This document shows positions 1 to 9,964 of a DNA stretch of 64,000 bases, in pieces. Made by a program: the position numbers and the translations under genes. Where the stretch lies: positions 832,113 to 896,112 of the forward strand of contig KL370840.1 of the NCBI GenBank assembly GCA_000701945.1. The letters run 5' to 3'. The notes under the pieces are model-generated. The model saw only the letters and a program-made list of their open reading frames with translations. It made no database searches and was not told where the DNA came from. This DNA comes from Anaerotruncus sp. MC2020 (GTDB lineage: Bacteria > Bacillota > Clostridia > Oscillospirales > Ruminococcaceae). Every line of letters starts with the position of its first letter. Within the stretch, counting starts at the first letter, position 1.

Positions 1-489
1 GACATATATAACGAAGAATATCGTCGGTTGCATCGGGTGCGAGATGAAGTTATCGAAGAATGTGACCGAGCCGTCGCCGTAGGTCTCGGTCGCGACCGTA
101 TGTCCGTGTACGGTAATGAATTCGACCATGTATTTGGTGACCCAGCCGCCGATAACGCAGTAGTACGGAAGTATCAGCGTGGGAACAGCCGCCGCAAGAA
201 GTCCAAGAGCCAAAAAGCGCTTGTCAACAGCTTTATATGCGCCGATAACGCTCTTGCCTGTCCTTCTTCCGATAGCTATCTCGGTTATCATGAGCGTGAA
301 GCCGAACGTCACCGCGAAGATGATGTACACCAGCAGAAAAATTCCTCCGCCGTATTTTGCAGCGAGATAAGGGAATCTCCAGATGTTTCCGAGTCCGACA
401 GCAGAGCCTGCTGCGGCAAGTACGAAGCCTATCTTAGAGCCGAATCCGACTTTGTTCACTGATGAGTTTGTTTTCGTTTTTTCCGCCAT
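1..489 (-). CDS. Sodium-dependent transporter, NSS (SNF) family, N-terminal part
   Basis: The first 163 residues of a Na+-coupled symporter of the neurotransmitter:sodium symporter family, which in bacteria takes up amino acids. After a short polar start comes the family signature in TM1 (AGSAVGLGNIWRFPY), where an unwound helix holds Na+ and substrate. TM2 (GIFLLVYIIFAVTFGF), the GRRTGKS loop and TM3 follow. The gene runs off the window, so the usual 440-500 residues cannot be checked. The start is the ATG at 489-487, with GAAAGGA about ten bases upstream. It reads away from the GH5 relic. Seen: signature and start. Inferred: amino acid uptake; the substrate cannot be told. Confidence 0.9.
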   Translation of the reverse strand, partial: MAEKTKTNSSVNKVGFGSKIGFVLAAAGSAVGLGNIWRFPYLAAKYGGGIFLLVYIIFAVTFGFTLMITEIAIGRRTGKSVIGAYKAVDKRFLALGLLAAAVPTLILPYYCVIGGWVTKYMVEFITVHGHTVATETYGDGSVTFFDNFISHPMQPTIFFVIYV

Positions 490-591
490 TTTTCAATGTC
501 CTTTCATTAATGTCAGTAATTTTTGACAGTCTATCTATCATTATATCATATATTGTTTCAAATAGCAAGGGGCGGTGCGGCGGGAAACTGA

Positions 592-1943
592 CGCTGCGGA
601 AAGCTTGACACGAAACAGACTCCGCGGACACCGCGACGGCGGAGTGCCGAAATACTGACCTCGCACCTCATCGAGAAGCACGGCTTCACTGACATCGACT
701 TCCTCACCGGACTCAGGAAAATCGAGGCTTCACACGTCCGCACAGAAGGCTATATCAGGGCACTTGAATCGCACGGGATCACTCCCGACCGAAACCGTAT
801 CTTCTTCGGCGACTTCTGGCTCACCTCCGGAGAGCAGCTCGCACAGCGCTACATCAGCGGCGAGCTGCGTATGCCCGTCGCGTGGTCGAATATGATGGAG
901 CACGACGGTACATACACTATCAACCCTGATTATGACGCTCGTGTTCATGAGGTCGTTGACTGGACTATCGAGAGCGGTATGTACGCTATCATCAATATCC
1001 ACTGGGACGGCGGCTGGGTGAACAAGTTCCCCGATGACAAGGACGAGAGTATGAAGCGCTATACCCGTATGTGGGAACAGATAGCCGACAGCTTCAAGGA
1101 TTACAGTGACTACCTTATGTTTGAATCCCAGAATGAGGAGCTCGGCTGGGAGAGCATTTGGAACCCGTGGGCGGTACGGACGGCAAGGCTGAATCATATG
1201 CGCTCTGCAACGAGATAAATCAGAAATTTGTGGACGTAGTAAGAGGCTCAGGCGGAAACAACTCCAAGCGTCATCTGCTCATATCGGGCTATAATACAGC
1301 TATCGACCGCACCTGTGATGATATGTTCAAAATGCCGTCTGACCCCGCGAACCGTATGGCGGTGTCCGTCCACTACTATTCGCCTGCCGGATTCGCTATC
1401 CTCGAGGAGGACGCGGACTGGGGCAAGTCTACTCCCACTTGGGGAAGCGAGCAGGACTATGCCTCGCTCAGAAGCGATATGGCAACACTCAAGTCGCACT
1501 TCACCGATAAGGGGATCCCCGTTATCATCGGCGAATACGGCTGTCCCACAAAGAATAAAGAGCCCGAATCGGTGCGCCGCTTCCTCTCATCTGTGTGCGA
1601 GGAGGCTTACAAAAACGGTCACTGCCCCATTATGTGGGCTACTCCCGGCGGACACTACAACCGCGAGACCTTCAAAATGGATGATCAGGAGCTCCGTAAG
1701 AAGCTCTTCGAGATAGGCGGCAAGGAGTTTTCTCCGAAGCAGGCTGTCCCCGCTCCCGTTATGGGCGACGTGAACAGCAGCGGCACATTCAAGGTAGCCG
1801 ACCTCGTCACAACTCAGAAATGGCTGCTCGGAAGCCCTGACGCAGCTCTCGCCGAATGGAAGAACGCCGATTATGACGGCGACGGCAGACTCGATACCTT
1901 CGACCTCTGCCTTATGAGAAAAGATCTCCTCAATAAACAGTAA
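592..1943 (+). pseudogene. GH5 cellulase with C-terminal dockerin, chimeric N-terminus and frameshift
   Basis: A secreted endoglucanase-type GH5 enzyme for a cellulosome. The (beta/alpha)8 core is visible: IINIHWDGGW, FESQNEELGW with the acid/base Glu in the NE pair, VSVHYYSP, and IIGEYGCP with the nucleophile Glu. A type I dockerin (GDVNSSGTFKVADL, then DYDGDGRLDTFDL) ends it. Two defects are visible. First, the ORF opens at 592 with no ATG, signal peptide or RBS; residues from about 652 (ILTSHLIEKHGF onward) resemble the periplasmic-binding fold of LacI-type sensors and switch to GH5 near 870, at RMPVAWSNMM. Second, the frame changes near 1169-1171, where one G appears missing (NPW then GGTDGK in another frame). 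Could be a pseudogene or an assembly chimera. Confidence 0.8.
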
Positions 1944-1966
1944 TATTTCCCTTTTTTCAGAAAAAG

Positions 1967-2014
1967 TCCGCACAGGTGCTGTGGCTAAGCCGCTCACAGC
2001 CCGTGCGGATTTTT
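1967..2014. terminator. Bidirectional terminator between the GH5 gene and the AGCS symporter
   Basis: A strong GC-rich hairpin, TCCGCACAGG...GTG paired with CAC...CCGTGCGGA, followed on the + strand by TTTTT and preceded by AAAAA, so it can stop both convergent transcripts. Confidence 0.8.
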
Positions 2015-2037
2015 CATTTTATATTATTCTTCAGCTG

Positions 2038-3459
2038 CTATTCTTCTACCTTGCCTGCCTTGAGCCTTGCAAGGTAGTCCTTTGTCTCGGAGGAGACAAC
2101 TCCGGAGAGCAGTATTATCGCGACTACGTTCGGGATAGCCATTAGTCCGTTGAATATATCCGCAAGGTTCCATACAGCCTCTACTGCAAGATAGGGACCG
2201 ATGAATACCGCAGCGATGTATACCCATCTGTAAATGCCGGCAACATACTTGTTCACGCCTGTAAGATAGGAAAGGCAGCGCTCGGAATAGTAATTCCAGC
2301 CGAGAATAGTCGTGAATGCGAATACCGCAAGGCAGGACATAAGTATGAACGACGAGACCCTCTCGCTGAACGGCAGACCATAATCAAATGCGTCCATCGT
2401 TATCATTACGCCCTTGAGCTCGGCTGTGTTGTGACTGCCGGACATTATTATCGCAAGTCCTGTCATCGTACATACGATGATAGTGTCTATGAATGTGCCG
2501 GTCATTGTGACGAGTCCCTGACGGACAGGCTCGTTCGTCTTTGCGGCAGCTGCTGCGATAGGCGCAGAGCCGAGACCCGCTTCATTTGAGAATATCCCTC
2601 TCGCAACTCCGCTCTTCATCGCGTACATCATAACTGTTCCCGCAGTACCGCCTGCAACAGCCTTCGTGCTGAATGCACCCTCGATTATCGCCGAGAGCGC
2701 TGACGGTATCTCTGTGATGTGACAGAATATGATCGTCAGACAGCAGCCTGCATATGCAACTATCATCACCGGGACGATGACCTCGGAAACTGTCGCGATA
2801 CGCTTGATGCCGCCGATGACGATGAGCGCGGTGAGCAGCGTTATCAGTGCGCCGGCTATGACCGTCGTCCACGTATAATCCATACCGAACAGCGTTACCG
2901 TATGCTTCATTTCAGGGTCAAAAAAGGTATTCGCCGCAGATGTGATACCGTTTATCTGCGTTATCGTACCGATGCCCATTATTCCCGCAAGAAGTCCGAA
3001 TACCGCAAATATCTTGCCGAGCCATTTCCATTTTTTGCCGAGACCGTTCTCGATATAATAGAAAGGTCCGCCGAGATAATTGCCGTTTTCGTCCTTTACA
3101 CGGTACTTTACTGCAAGAAGTCCCTCTGCGTATTTCGTAGCCATTCCGAGAAATGCCGCAAGCTCCATCCAGAAAAGAGCTCCCGGACCTCCTGCCGCTA
3201 TCGCTGTTGCTACACCGACGATATTTCCTGTTCCGACCGTCGCCGAAAGAGCCGTACACAGTGCCGCAAAGCTCGATACTTCGCCGCTTCCGTTCTCCTC
3301 GTTCTTAACCATATACTTCAGCGCAGTTCCGAGCCTTCGTACCTGAAGGAGCTTCAGTCTCGCCGTGAGCAGCACACCGCATACCATTATAAGGATTATG
3401 AGAGAAAGTCCCCATACATAGCTGTCTGCTACGCTTATAAAATCATTGATCTTATCCAA
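2038..3459 (-). CDS. Sodium:alanine/glycine symporter (AGCS family)
   Basis: An inner-membrane symporter that imports alanine or glycine with Na+. It has about ten hydrophobic segments and the family signatures ATVGTGNIVGVATAI, GGPGALFWM, GGPFYYIENGLG and FSNEAGLGSAPIAAA. At 473 residues its length is typical. The start is set by the RBS: GGAGGT lies at 3463-3468 and a TTG follows six bases later (3459-3457, LDKINDF). The in-frame TTG seven codons further upstream would place the RBS inside the gene. It stands alone and converges on the GH5 relic across a shared terminator. Family assignment is secure; the exact substrate is inferred. Confidence 0.93.
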   Translation of the reverse strand: MDKINDFISVADSYVWGLSLIILIMVCGVLLTARLKLLQVRRLGTALKYMVKNEENGSGEVSSFAALCTALSATVGTGNIVGVATAIAAGGPGALFWMELAAFLGMATKYAEGLLAVKYRVKDENGNYLGGPFYYIENGLGKKWKWLGKIFAVFGLLAGIMGIGTITQINGITSAANTFFDPEMKHTVTLFGMDYTWTTVIAGALITLLTALIVIGGIKRIATVSEVIVPVMIVAYAGCCLTIIFCHITEIPSALSAIIEGAFSTKAVAGGTAGTVMMYAMKSGVARGIFSNEAGLGSAPIAAAAAKTNEPVRQGLVTMTGTFIDTIIVCTMTGLAIIMSGSHNTAELKGVMITMDAFDYGLPFSERVSSFILMSCLAVFAFTTILGWNYYSERCLSYLTGVNKYVAGIYRWVYIAAVFIGPYLAVEAVWNLADIFNGLMAIPNVVAIILLSGVVSSETKDYLARLKAGKVEE

Positions 3460-3729
3460 AGATGCACCTCCGGATGTCAAACTTCGTTAAAATTATATCA
3501 CAAATCTCACGTATTGTCAATGTCTATCCGAGCAATTATTGCTCAGCGTCCTTGAAATCAAACTGCCGCTTTGCAGCGCTTCGTACTCGGAGGCGGTCTC
3601 TGCAATGACGGCAGGAACGACTCATTCGTCCTTCTCCTGCTCCGCAAGCTCATTCTCAAAAGCTGGATCTGTTCGGTATACTTCAGAGCATGGCCGCATA
3701 TGATTTACAAAAAAATCAGGAGGCTCACA

Positions 3730-3915
3730 ATGAATAATAAAAACAGAATAAAGCTCATAGATTCGGGAATAACTCTGTGCTGCTGCGCCGCGGCGGTCGG
3801 AGCGGTATCGGTGATAAGCAGCATGAACAGCGGTGGGGCGGCTCCGGCAGCGCTGATGCAGGACGATGAGCTGCCAGTCATTATCCTCGATGCAGGACAC
3901 GGCGCATCAACTTAA
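3730..3915 (+). pseudogene. N-acetylmuramoyl-L-alanine amidase (Amidase_3), truncated after the first motif
   Basis: A 61-residue stub. An N-terminal membrane anchor or signal (about residues 10-32) is followed by the opening strand of the Amidase_3 fold, VIILDAGHG, which carries the first zinc-binding His. A TAA follows three codons later and the remaining roughly 170 residues of catalytic domain are absent. The ATG at 3730 has a good RBS (CAGGAGG, 7 bases upstream), so the 5' end is intact and the loss is at the 3' side. A full gene would encode a CwlD-like wall hydrolase; this stub cannot be active. Confidence 0.7.
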
Positions 3916-3936
3916 ACGAGTTCATAACAAGCATAA

Positions 3937-3964
3937 AAATATCCGCCCGTTTGGGCGGATATTT
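3937..3964. terminator. Bidirectional terminator
   Basis: Perfect 12-bp stem AAATATCCGCCC / GGGCGGATATTT with a 4-base loop, between the amidase stub (+) and the LRR-dockerin gene (-). Confidence 0.8.
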
Positions 3965-3988
3965 CGCTGTATGTCGTTATTCGTATAG

Positions 3989-5122
3989 TTATGAAGTCTT
4001 GCCTGTCATATACTCCTTTAGTGATGGTACATCACCCGAAGCAGTTGAAGCCATAGCATAGTACGCGAGTATCGAGGATGTATCCTTTGCGTCGACCTTG
4101 ACGTCGTTGTCCACATCAGAGACTGACCTCTGCTGCTCAGTAAGTCCGTCCTCGCTTCCGGTAGAAGCCTTAGCATAAGCAACAAGAATCGTTGAAGCGT
4201 CCTTTGCATCGACCACGCCGTCTTCATTGACATCGCCAAGATCATAATCAATCGGAGTTGTTTCAGTCGTCGTAACCGGTTCAGTCGATGCCGAAGCTGC
4301 AGTTGTTACTGTTGCAGACGTTGTAGTGAGCGGGATAGGAGATTCACCGAGCGACTCAAAGGTTATGCCGTTAGCCTCAGCATACGCCTGAGCTCTCAAG
4401 CCATTATAGCCTTTAATTTTTCCGGTATATACACTATTGGCCCTGCTGTTCTCCTGAATATAACTATTTAGGATAACAGAACTGCCTATCTCACACATAG
4501 GATTATAAAAAGTGATCTCTTTTATATTTGCCTTGAACATATAACTACCAAATGTTCCGGCAGCAAATGCTCTGTATCCGACCGTTGATACACTACTTGG
4601 CAAAACAACAGAAGAAAGGCTCTGTGCAGCAACAAAAGTATTGTTTTCTATTGTTTCAAGAGTATCAGGAAAAGATATTTCATCAATATCCGAGCATTTA
4701 AACGCAGATGCTACTATCGTCCTGACACCTGAAGGAACGCTATACGCTCCGTTCTTTCTTGGAGGAACTCGAATAAGAGTTGACATATCCTTTGTGAACA
4801 GCACACCATCGACGCTTTTGTAATATGGATTATCCTCATCAACTGTGATATTATTCAAAAGCGAAAAACTAATGCTCATATAATACCAATCCAAATCAGG
4901 CATACTTGAAGCTGTTAATGCTTCAGAGCCAATGCTGTTAACAGTAGCCGGAATATCAAATGTTGTTATTTCACTGCGAGTTGAGAATGCACCTGCCGCT
5001 ATCTCAGTAACCGGCAAGCTGTCAATGTACTCAGGTATCTTCACATCACCAGAGATACTGCTGTCAGATCCGATGATTACAATGTGGTCGCTGTACTCGC
5101 GATACTTTATCAACTCATACAC
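3989..5122 (-). pseudogene. BspA-like leucine-rich repeat protein with C-terminal dockerin, 5'-truncated
   Basis: The protein carries LRR_5 (BspA/TpLRR) repeats, recognisable as units such as FPDTLETIENNTFVAAQSL and LPSSVSTVGYRAFAAG. A Thr-rich linker follows, then a type I dockerin with two Ca2+ loops (GDVNEDGVVDAKDAS and DVDNDVKVDAKDTS) and a conserved SLKEYM tail. Such proteins are exported and plug into cellulosome scaffoldins. No signal peptide is present: the first possible start is a GTG at 5122 with no RBS, and the frame is closed by TGA at 5149-5147. The upstream codons (DEYTDG) still read like coding sequence. It is therefore probably a gene that lost its 5' end. Confidence 0.72.
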
Positions 5123-5149
5123 GCCATCAGTGTATTCATCATATAGTCA

Positions 5150-5621
5150 CATTATATATTGACAAGTGTTTAGACTTCTGATATTATAAGAATAACGACA
5201 TGATTCCAAATACGTCACACGTTGAGTGCGTAGTTTTGATGTCACGGCAGAAATCCTAAAGCGCCGATTTATCGCGGATAATTGGCATTTTGCAGTTCAG
5301 TAAACAACCAAAATAAGCACTCATTTTCTGTATGCGGGAACACGTAATATCACCTAAAGAGATACAGACAGCATTTCGGCGCACTCGCGATATAAACAGT
5401 CTTTTTAAGCGCTCGATTTTTTGTGCTTAAAACTGCTGTTTGTAACTTTTAAGTGTGTAGAAATGCTGTCACTCGTTATGAAGTCCGAAAAATAGAGAAA
5501 AAATCGCGCTAATCAAAAATTGCGATTGAGGGATAGGGTTGAGTGCTTAGAAATGTTTTAATACTCAAAACAGCTTGAATTGTGCTTCACCCCCCAAGCA
5601 GGGAATGGAGGAAATGACATT
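5150..5621. other. Intergenic stretch without a gene
   Basis: About 470 bases with stops in all frames and low GC. I see no intact ORF, no strong terminator and no obvious repeat. It probably holds the promoter of the downstream zinc-ribbon gene, but no clear -35/-10 pair was found. Confidence 0.4.
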
Positions 5622-6911
5622 ATGGAAGAATATGGAATGAACAATAACAACAACTCAGACGGCCATGAAATGAAACAGCATTTTCAGCGTTTTGCTAAAC
5701 AGCTTTCCGACTGGTACTGCAATGGCGCTATACCTGAGCTTGCCAGTCAGGACACTCGCTTTACACTGGAACTGCAAAAACAGAAACTCCAGTCACTTGG
5801 ACTGGATATGCAGATTCAGATCGGGAAACCGAAAGAGAGCAGTCACGAGATCGGGGCGCTTTCCTACGGCGATAGCGTCTTTGTGAATTCCATCATCGGC
5901 GGAAGCAAGCATCTCTCCACAAATATCCGCAATTCCCAAAAGGAGATATACAGCAGTGACTCTGAGGGCGGTCTGACCGTTGTAATGCAGAATCCAAAAA
6001 AGGGCGGCGTTCCTTCTCCCGATACTGCAATGTGCTGTCCGAACTGCGGCGCATCGTCTACTCTTGGTAAGCTCGAATCAGGATGCGAATTCTGTAATAC
6101 GAAATTCCTCATGGATGAACTCTATCCGAAGGTGATGCATTTCTTCATCCAGGAAGACGGCAAAAAGCTCTTCGATACGAGGGAGATCGTAAAATATGTA
6201 CTGATCTGTATCTGTCTTTTTACGATAATATCCGTCGTGTCGACGCTGTTCAAAGCCTTCACAGGTGCATTGGCGGGCGCCGAGCTTTTGATGAGCGCCG
6301 CATCCGCTATATTTGCAAGCGTGATACTCGGTGTGATGTTTGGCGTCGGTGCGTGGTTCATCGTCAACAGTTTCGCTTCGGTAAAACTGATGGGTAAGAA
6401 TGCGCGCGGCGGCAGTAAAACTGTAAAGTCACTGATATTCTGCAATAAGATGCGTACGCTTGACCCCGCTTTTTCAACAGAATACTTCCGTGACAAGTCC
6501 ATGTCTCTCCTGAAATTCATGCTCTTCAGCCCGAATCCGCAGGAATTGACCATTTGCCGCTGCGATAGTCCGATCCCCGATAAACTTCGTGAGATCGTGG
6601 ATATTACCTACTTTAATTCCGGCGTGGACAAATACAGCATCAGAGACGGTGTTTGCGATGTTTCGCTTACGTTTTATACCGACAGCCTCCACTACCGCAG
6701 CGGAAAAGTCCTCCGCGAGTCCGACAAGATACGCCTGAGCCTGCGGAAAGTTATCAAAAAGCCAACCGATCTCGGCTTTTCTGTCATGGCTGTGACCTGC
6801 CCGTCATGCGGCGCAAGCTTCGATGCGGCTAAGGTCAAAGACTGCCCGTTCTGCGGCAGCGACTATCCCCTTGAGGAAAACGAATGGGTCGTGACAGATA
6901 TCTCTGTTTGA
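5622..6911 (+). CDS. Membrane protein with two zinc ribbons and a Tim44-like domain
   Basis: A 429-residue protein of unknown role. Order: a polar N-terminal region; a zinc ribbon (CPNCGASSTLGKLESGCEFC); two adjacent membrane segments (YVLICICLFTIISVVSTLF and a second long Ala/Val/Phe-rich one); a soluble alpha/beta stretch resembling Tim44-like domains; and a second zinc ribbon at the C-terminus (CPSCGASFDAAKVKDCPFC). The ATG at 5622 is chosen because GGAGGAA lies about eight bases upstream; the in-frame ATG at 5637 is an alternative. Zn-ribbon/Tim44-like proteins are common in Firmicutes and poorly characterised. No operon partner is evident. Confidence 0.75.
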   Translation: MEEYGMNNNNNSDGHEMKQHFQRFAKQLSDWYCNGAIPELASQDTRFTLELQKQKLQSLGLDMQIQIGKPKESSHEIGALSYGDSVFVNSIIGGSKHLSTNIRNSQKEIYSSDSEGGLTVVMQNPKKGGVPSPDTAMCCPNCGASSTLGKLESGCEFCNTKFLMDELYPKVMHFFIQEDGKKLFDTREIVKYVLICICLFTIISVVSTLFKAFTGALAGAELLMSAASAIFASVILGVMFGVGAWFIVNSFASVKLMGKNARGGSKTVKSLIFCNKMRTLDPAFSTEYFRDKSMSLLKFMLFSPNPQELTICRCDSPIPDKLREIVDITYFNSGVDKYSIRDGVCDVSLTFYTDSLHYRSGKVLRESDKIRLSLRKVIKKPTDLGFSVMAVTCPSCGASFDAAKVKDCPFCGSDYPLEENEWVVTDISV

Positions 6912-7051
6912 ATAGCTTGGTATCATTGATTTTACAAGAGGAAAAAGTCTGACGGTATCGTGTGAACAGCATCACACGATATGAGCAGACTCTATTTGCT
7001 GTTCACATCAAGACAATACCGCACAATGATCGTGCTGAAAGGAATATAATA

Positions 7052-8626
7052 ATGAAAAAAACAGTCACACTTCTTTTGATCCTTGCAATGACCTTATCTT
7101 TTACTGCCTGCGCAGGCAAGCAGGAAAGCTCTTCGCAGACTGAAAACAGTCTCGGTTCAGAAACGACCGAAAGCAGCTCTGCCATACCGATACAGACGCA
7201 GACATCATCGCCCGCAAAGCTCACTAATAAAATGACGGAAAACGAGCTGGAATGGGTCAGCAAGCGTGAACTCACCCTGCTGGACGAATTTGAAAAGCCC
7301 AATACTGATCCGAACGCCGAGCACAATGTGAGCATTGAGTTTGTAAAAGGTGACACGGAGACTACACGTAAATATCTGGATGAAAACCGTGATATGTTTA
7401 CCGATGAAGAATATGACCATGAACTGCGGAAACTCAAAATGAGAGCAGAAAAAGGCGACGATGACCTTTTGCCGTCAACTATTATTGTAGACGGGTTTGT
7501 CCTGCCGTATTTTATACCCGCTGAAGATGATTTTTATGACGGCGGTTCGTACTGGTTCATTACTTCTCAGCCTGATGAAAACGGCGAGCCTGAACTTGTT
7601 AAAGAGTCATTCAAGTCTTTTGAGGAATACCTTGAATATGTCCGTGACAGAGACACTGAATGGGGCTATTCAAAAGAACTCGTCGATACAGAGATAATGT
7701 ATTTGCAGATAGCATATGATGCACTGAAAAGCGGCGATTATGAGACACTTCCCGAAGGAACTGCTGATCACAGAGATGATCATATGAATCTTTGGTTCGC
7801 TTTCAATGACCACAGAGACGACTGGGAATTCGACCGTGATGCCGTTGAAGCAATAAAGGATTCCGTTGACGAGATAAGCATTTACGACGAAGAAATGGGC
7901 AAGGAATTCACTGTACACGTAACGCTCCCGCCTGATTACGACAAGGACAGTACCTATCCCGTTTTCTTCCTGACAGACGGTATATGGCGCTTCGGTAACT
8001 GTCCCGAGCTGAGAAAATGCATGGAGAACGGCGAGGCTGCACCTGTGATACTTGTCAGCCTTTATTACAGCTACGATGTCACCGACCCCGACCAGGAAAT
8101 GCGCTATGAGGATCTAGTGATCAACCGTGAACTGCTCCTGAATTTTATCACTGACAACCTTATGCCGTATCTGTGCGAGAATTATAATATCGACTGCGGT
8201 AATTCTACTCTGTACGGTCATTCGGACGGCGGTGTGTTCACGCACCATGCACTGTTCAATTCGGATAAGTACGAGAATCAGCCCTTCGGTCACTATATAA
8301 TCGGCAGTCCTGCGTTATGGGGACTGAAGCATTATAATGAATATGAAGGCATCAGCAATGACATTTATATGAACGATTACGGTTATTTTGACAGGAACGA
8401 TACTCTGGACAAGACCGTATTCCTCTGTGCAGGTTCGCTCGAGGATCCCGATTATGCCGAGAATTACCGTGAGGGGGATGATACTACTCTGGAAGGCGTC
8501 GCAAAGCTGAAAGAGCGTCTGGAGGCACATAACGCAGAACTGACCTACAAGCTGTATGAATCCCATCACTATCAGTATATCCCCGAGATGCTGATCGAAT
8601 TTCTGAAAGAAACTTATCCGTGTTGA
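7052..8626 (+). CDS. Lipoprotein esterase (putative esterase/CE1-like fold)
   Basis: A 524-residue secreted lipoprotein. The signal peptide ends in a lipobox (LSFTAC), and a Ser/Thr-rich linker follows. After an acidic region of about 230 residues comes an esterase-D/feruloyl-esterase-like alpha/beta hydrolase domain: YPVFFLTDG, the nucleophile elbow LYGHSDGG, and a C-terminal HHYQYIPEM that can supply the catalytic His. Carbohydrate esterases of this fold act on plant-wall esters and relatives act on siderophore esters; the sequence does not decide. The start ATG at 7052 follows AAAGGAATATAATA. It is a single gene with no partner. Confidence 0.8.
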   Translation: MKKTVTLLLILAMTLSFTACAGKQESSSQTENSLGSETTESSSAIPIQTQTSSPAKLTNKMTENELEWVSKRELTLLDEFEKPNTDPNAEHNVSIEFVKGDTETTRKYLDENRDMFTDEEYDHELRKLKMRAEKGDDDLLPSTIIVDGFVLPYFIPAEDDFYDGGSYWFITSQPDENGEPELVKESFKSFEEYLEYVRDRDTEWGYSKELVDTEIMYLQIAYDALKSGDYETLPEGTADHRDDHMNLWFAFNDHRDDWEFDRDAVEAIKDSVDEISIYDEEMGKEFTVHVTLPPDYDKDSTYPVFFLTDGIWRFGNCPELRKCMENGEAAPVILVSLYYSYDVTDPDQEMRYEDLVINRELLLNFITDNLMPYLCENYNIDCGNSTLYGHSDGGVFTHHALFNSDKYENQPFGHYIIGSPALWGLKHYNEYEGISNDIYMNDYGYFDRNDTLDKTVFLCAGSLEDPDYAENYREGDDTTLEGVAKLKERLEAHNAELTYKLYESHHYQYIPEMLIEFLKETYPC

Positions 8627-8841
8627 GCTATGATACGTATTCTGATCTGCTCTGCTTTATGAAGTGAACGCGGAAAAGCTGCTCGACGCGCTTTTTTGTG
8701 AACTGTCCATAGGTGCCGTATTGATCTTTGAAAAATGCCCCAATGAGGATAGATAGACCGCGCCTCAGCTTTCATATCAAGCTCTGCTTTGTATATTAAA
8801 AGGGCGATATAACGTCTGTCTATGCTAATAGATATACTCTA
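8627..8841. other. Intergenic stretch, possible coding relic
   Basis: No complete gene. A short + frame (about 8655-8756, LLYEVNAEKLLDAL then FEKCPNEDR and a stop) reads like a worn coding fragment but has no start and I cannot assign it. Confidence 0.25.
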
Positions 8842-8870
8842 TTGACATATCCCGCGTCAGATGTTATAAT
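8842..8870 (+). promoter_or_regulatory. Sigma-A type promoter of the 8906 gene
   Basis: TTGACA at 8842-8847 and TATAAT at 8865-8870 with a 17-base spacer: a consensus housekeeping promoter 36 bases before the start codon. Confidence 0.85.
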
Positions 8871-8905
8871 TGTGATGTTTTGATATTTCTGACAGGAGGA
8901 CTACT

Positions 8906-9721
8906 ATGGAAAAAACAGTTAAGAAAAAAGGCAGAATACGCAGGGTGATACTCGCACTATTGCTCATCATCGTACTTCTCGTCGGTGCGATCGCAGGCTT
9001 TACTGCGGTGAATGCATCGAAAAATATGAAGGTGATGAACAGCACTCTCGATGCGGGTATGGAGACTCTCTCGGGAGCTACAGAGGTCACTCCTGTCGAT
9101 GCCGGCGAATACAGCGAGATAAAAATGTACGGTATTATGAAATTCGACGTTTCACAGTACGACATAAAGGACCTCGGCAATCTCTCGGTGATGAAAGTGA
9201 ATATGGGAATGATGCAGATGGTATCCTATATCATCACTCCGTATGAGAAGGATATGCCGATGCTCTCAATGGACTTTATGTACATCTACGGCAAACGCAA
9301 GGCTTACGCGGAATTCTATGACCTTACAGAGGATTCCTCCGCTCCGCAGTACGTTCAGGCAATGGACAAGATCCGCGGATTCGAGGACAGATATTCAGAC
9401 CTCGAAAACATCTCGACCGAGCCTGCGTGGTATGATGACCTCCTCACGGTGGCGCTCCACAAGGCCGGCAGGAGAGAGGACGATGAAAAGATAAAGGAGA
9501 TGTTCTCGGACGCGATAAGCACATATATGACATCGGCTTCCGAACTTGACACTCTCTCCGATGAGGCAGCTTCAAAAAAGCACGATATTACACAGGGTTA
9601 CTGTGATGAACTCGTCGAGAAAGGCGGAGTTTCCACAGATGTGTTCAAGAAGAACCTCGGCGAGGAGAAAACAAAGGACTTCTTCGACAAGGTCCTCTTC
9701 GGGACTGAGCGCTACAAATAA
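8906..9721 (+). CDS. Membrane-anchored protein of unknown function
   Basis: A 271-residue protein. The N-terminus is highly basic (KKKGRIRR) and followed by one membrane segment (about residues 12-35, ILALLLIIVLLVGAIAGF). The remainder is a soluble, mainly helical, acidic domain predicted to be outside. I do not recognise the family. It has a strong promoter, a clear RBS (ACAGGAGG, seven bases before ATG) and its own terminator, so it is a monocistronic, well expressed gene. Confidence 0.75.
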   Translation: MEKTVKKKGRIRRVILALLLIIVLLVGAIAGFTAVNASKNMKVMNSTLDAGMETLSGATEVTPVDAGEYSEIKMYGIMKFDVSQYDIKDLGNLSVMKVNMGMMQMVSYIITPYEKDMPMLSMDFMYIYGKRKAYAEFYDLTEDSSAPQYVQAMDKIRGFEDRYSDLENISTEPAWYDDLLTVALHKAGRREDDEKIKEMFSDAISTYMTSASELDTLSDEAASKKHDITQGYCDELVEKGGVSTDVFKKNLGEEKTKDFFDKVLFGTERYK

Positions 9722-9730
9722 CCGATAATC

Positions 9731-9757
9731 AGAGGAGCTTAGTGCTCCTCTTTTTTT
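9731..9757 (+). terminator. Rho-independent terminator
   Basis: Stem AGAGGAGC / GCTCCTCT with a 5-base loop and a run of seven T, ten bases after the stop of the preceding gene. Confidence 0.9.
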
Positions 9758-9774
9758 GAGTCAGACCTCTTTAT

Positions 9775-9926
9775 GTGTTCAGAAACTGCACATCGCTCCC
9801 GAGCACCGTCGGATCGACGGGAAAGTGTGCTTTTGAGAACTGCTCCGCAATGAAAAGATCACTATCCCCATTGAGAAGTGCTTCATATCCGCTCCTACCG
9901 AGACTAAGGCGGTCAGATACGGATGA
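9775..9926 (+). pseudogene. LRR_5 (BspA-like) gene fragment
   Basis: A C-terminal relic. One frame gives FRNCTSLP and GKCAFENCSAMK, typical TpLRR repeat consensus. The repeat then continues in another frame as ITIPIEKCFISAPTETKAVRYG and a stop, so a frameshift lies near 9862. No start or RBS. It is related in kind to the LRR-dockerin genes at 3989 and 33366. Confidence 0.6.
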
Positions 9927-9964
9927 TTACTCTTGTAAATATCTCGTTTGTGATGATGCCTCCG

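Noticed and set aside
2719..3555. Long + strand ORF antisense to the AGCS symporter
   Set aside because: Its translation is Arg/Tyr/Cys-rich with no domain, has no RBS, and lies fully over a convincing transporter gene.
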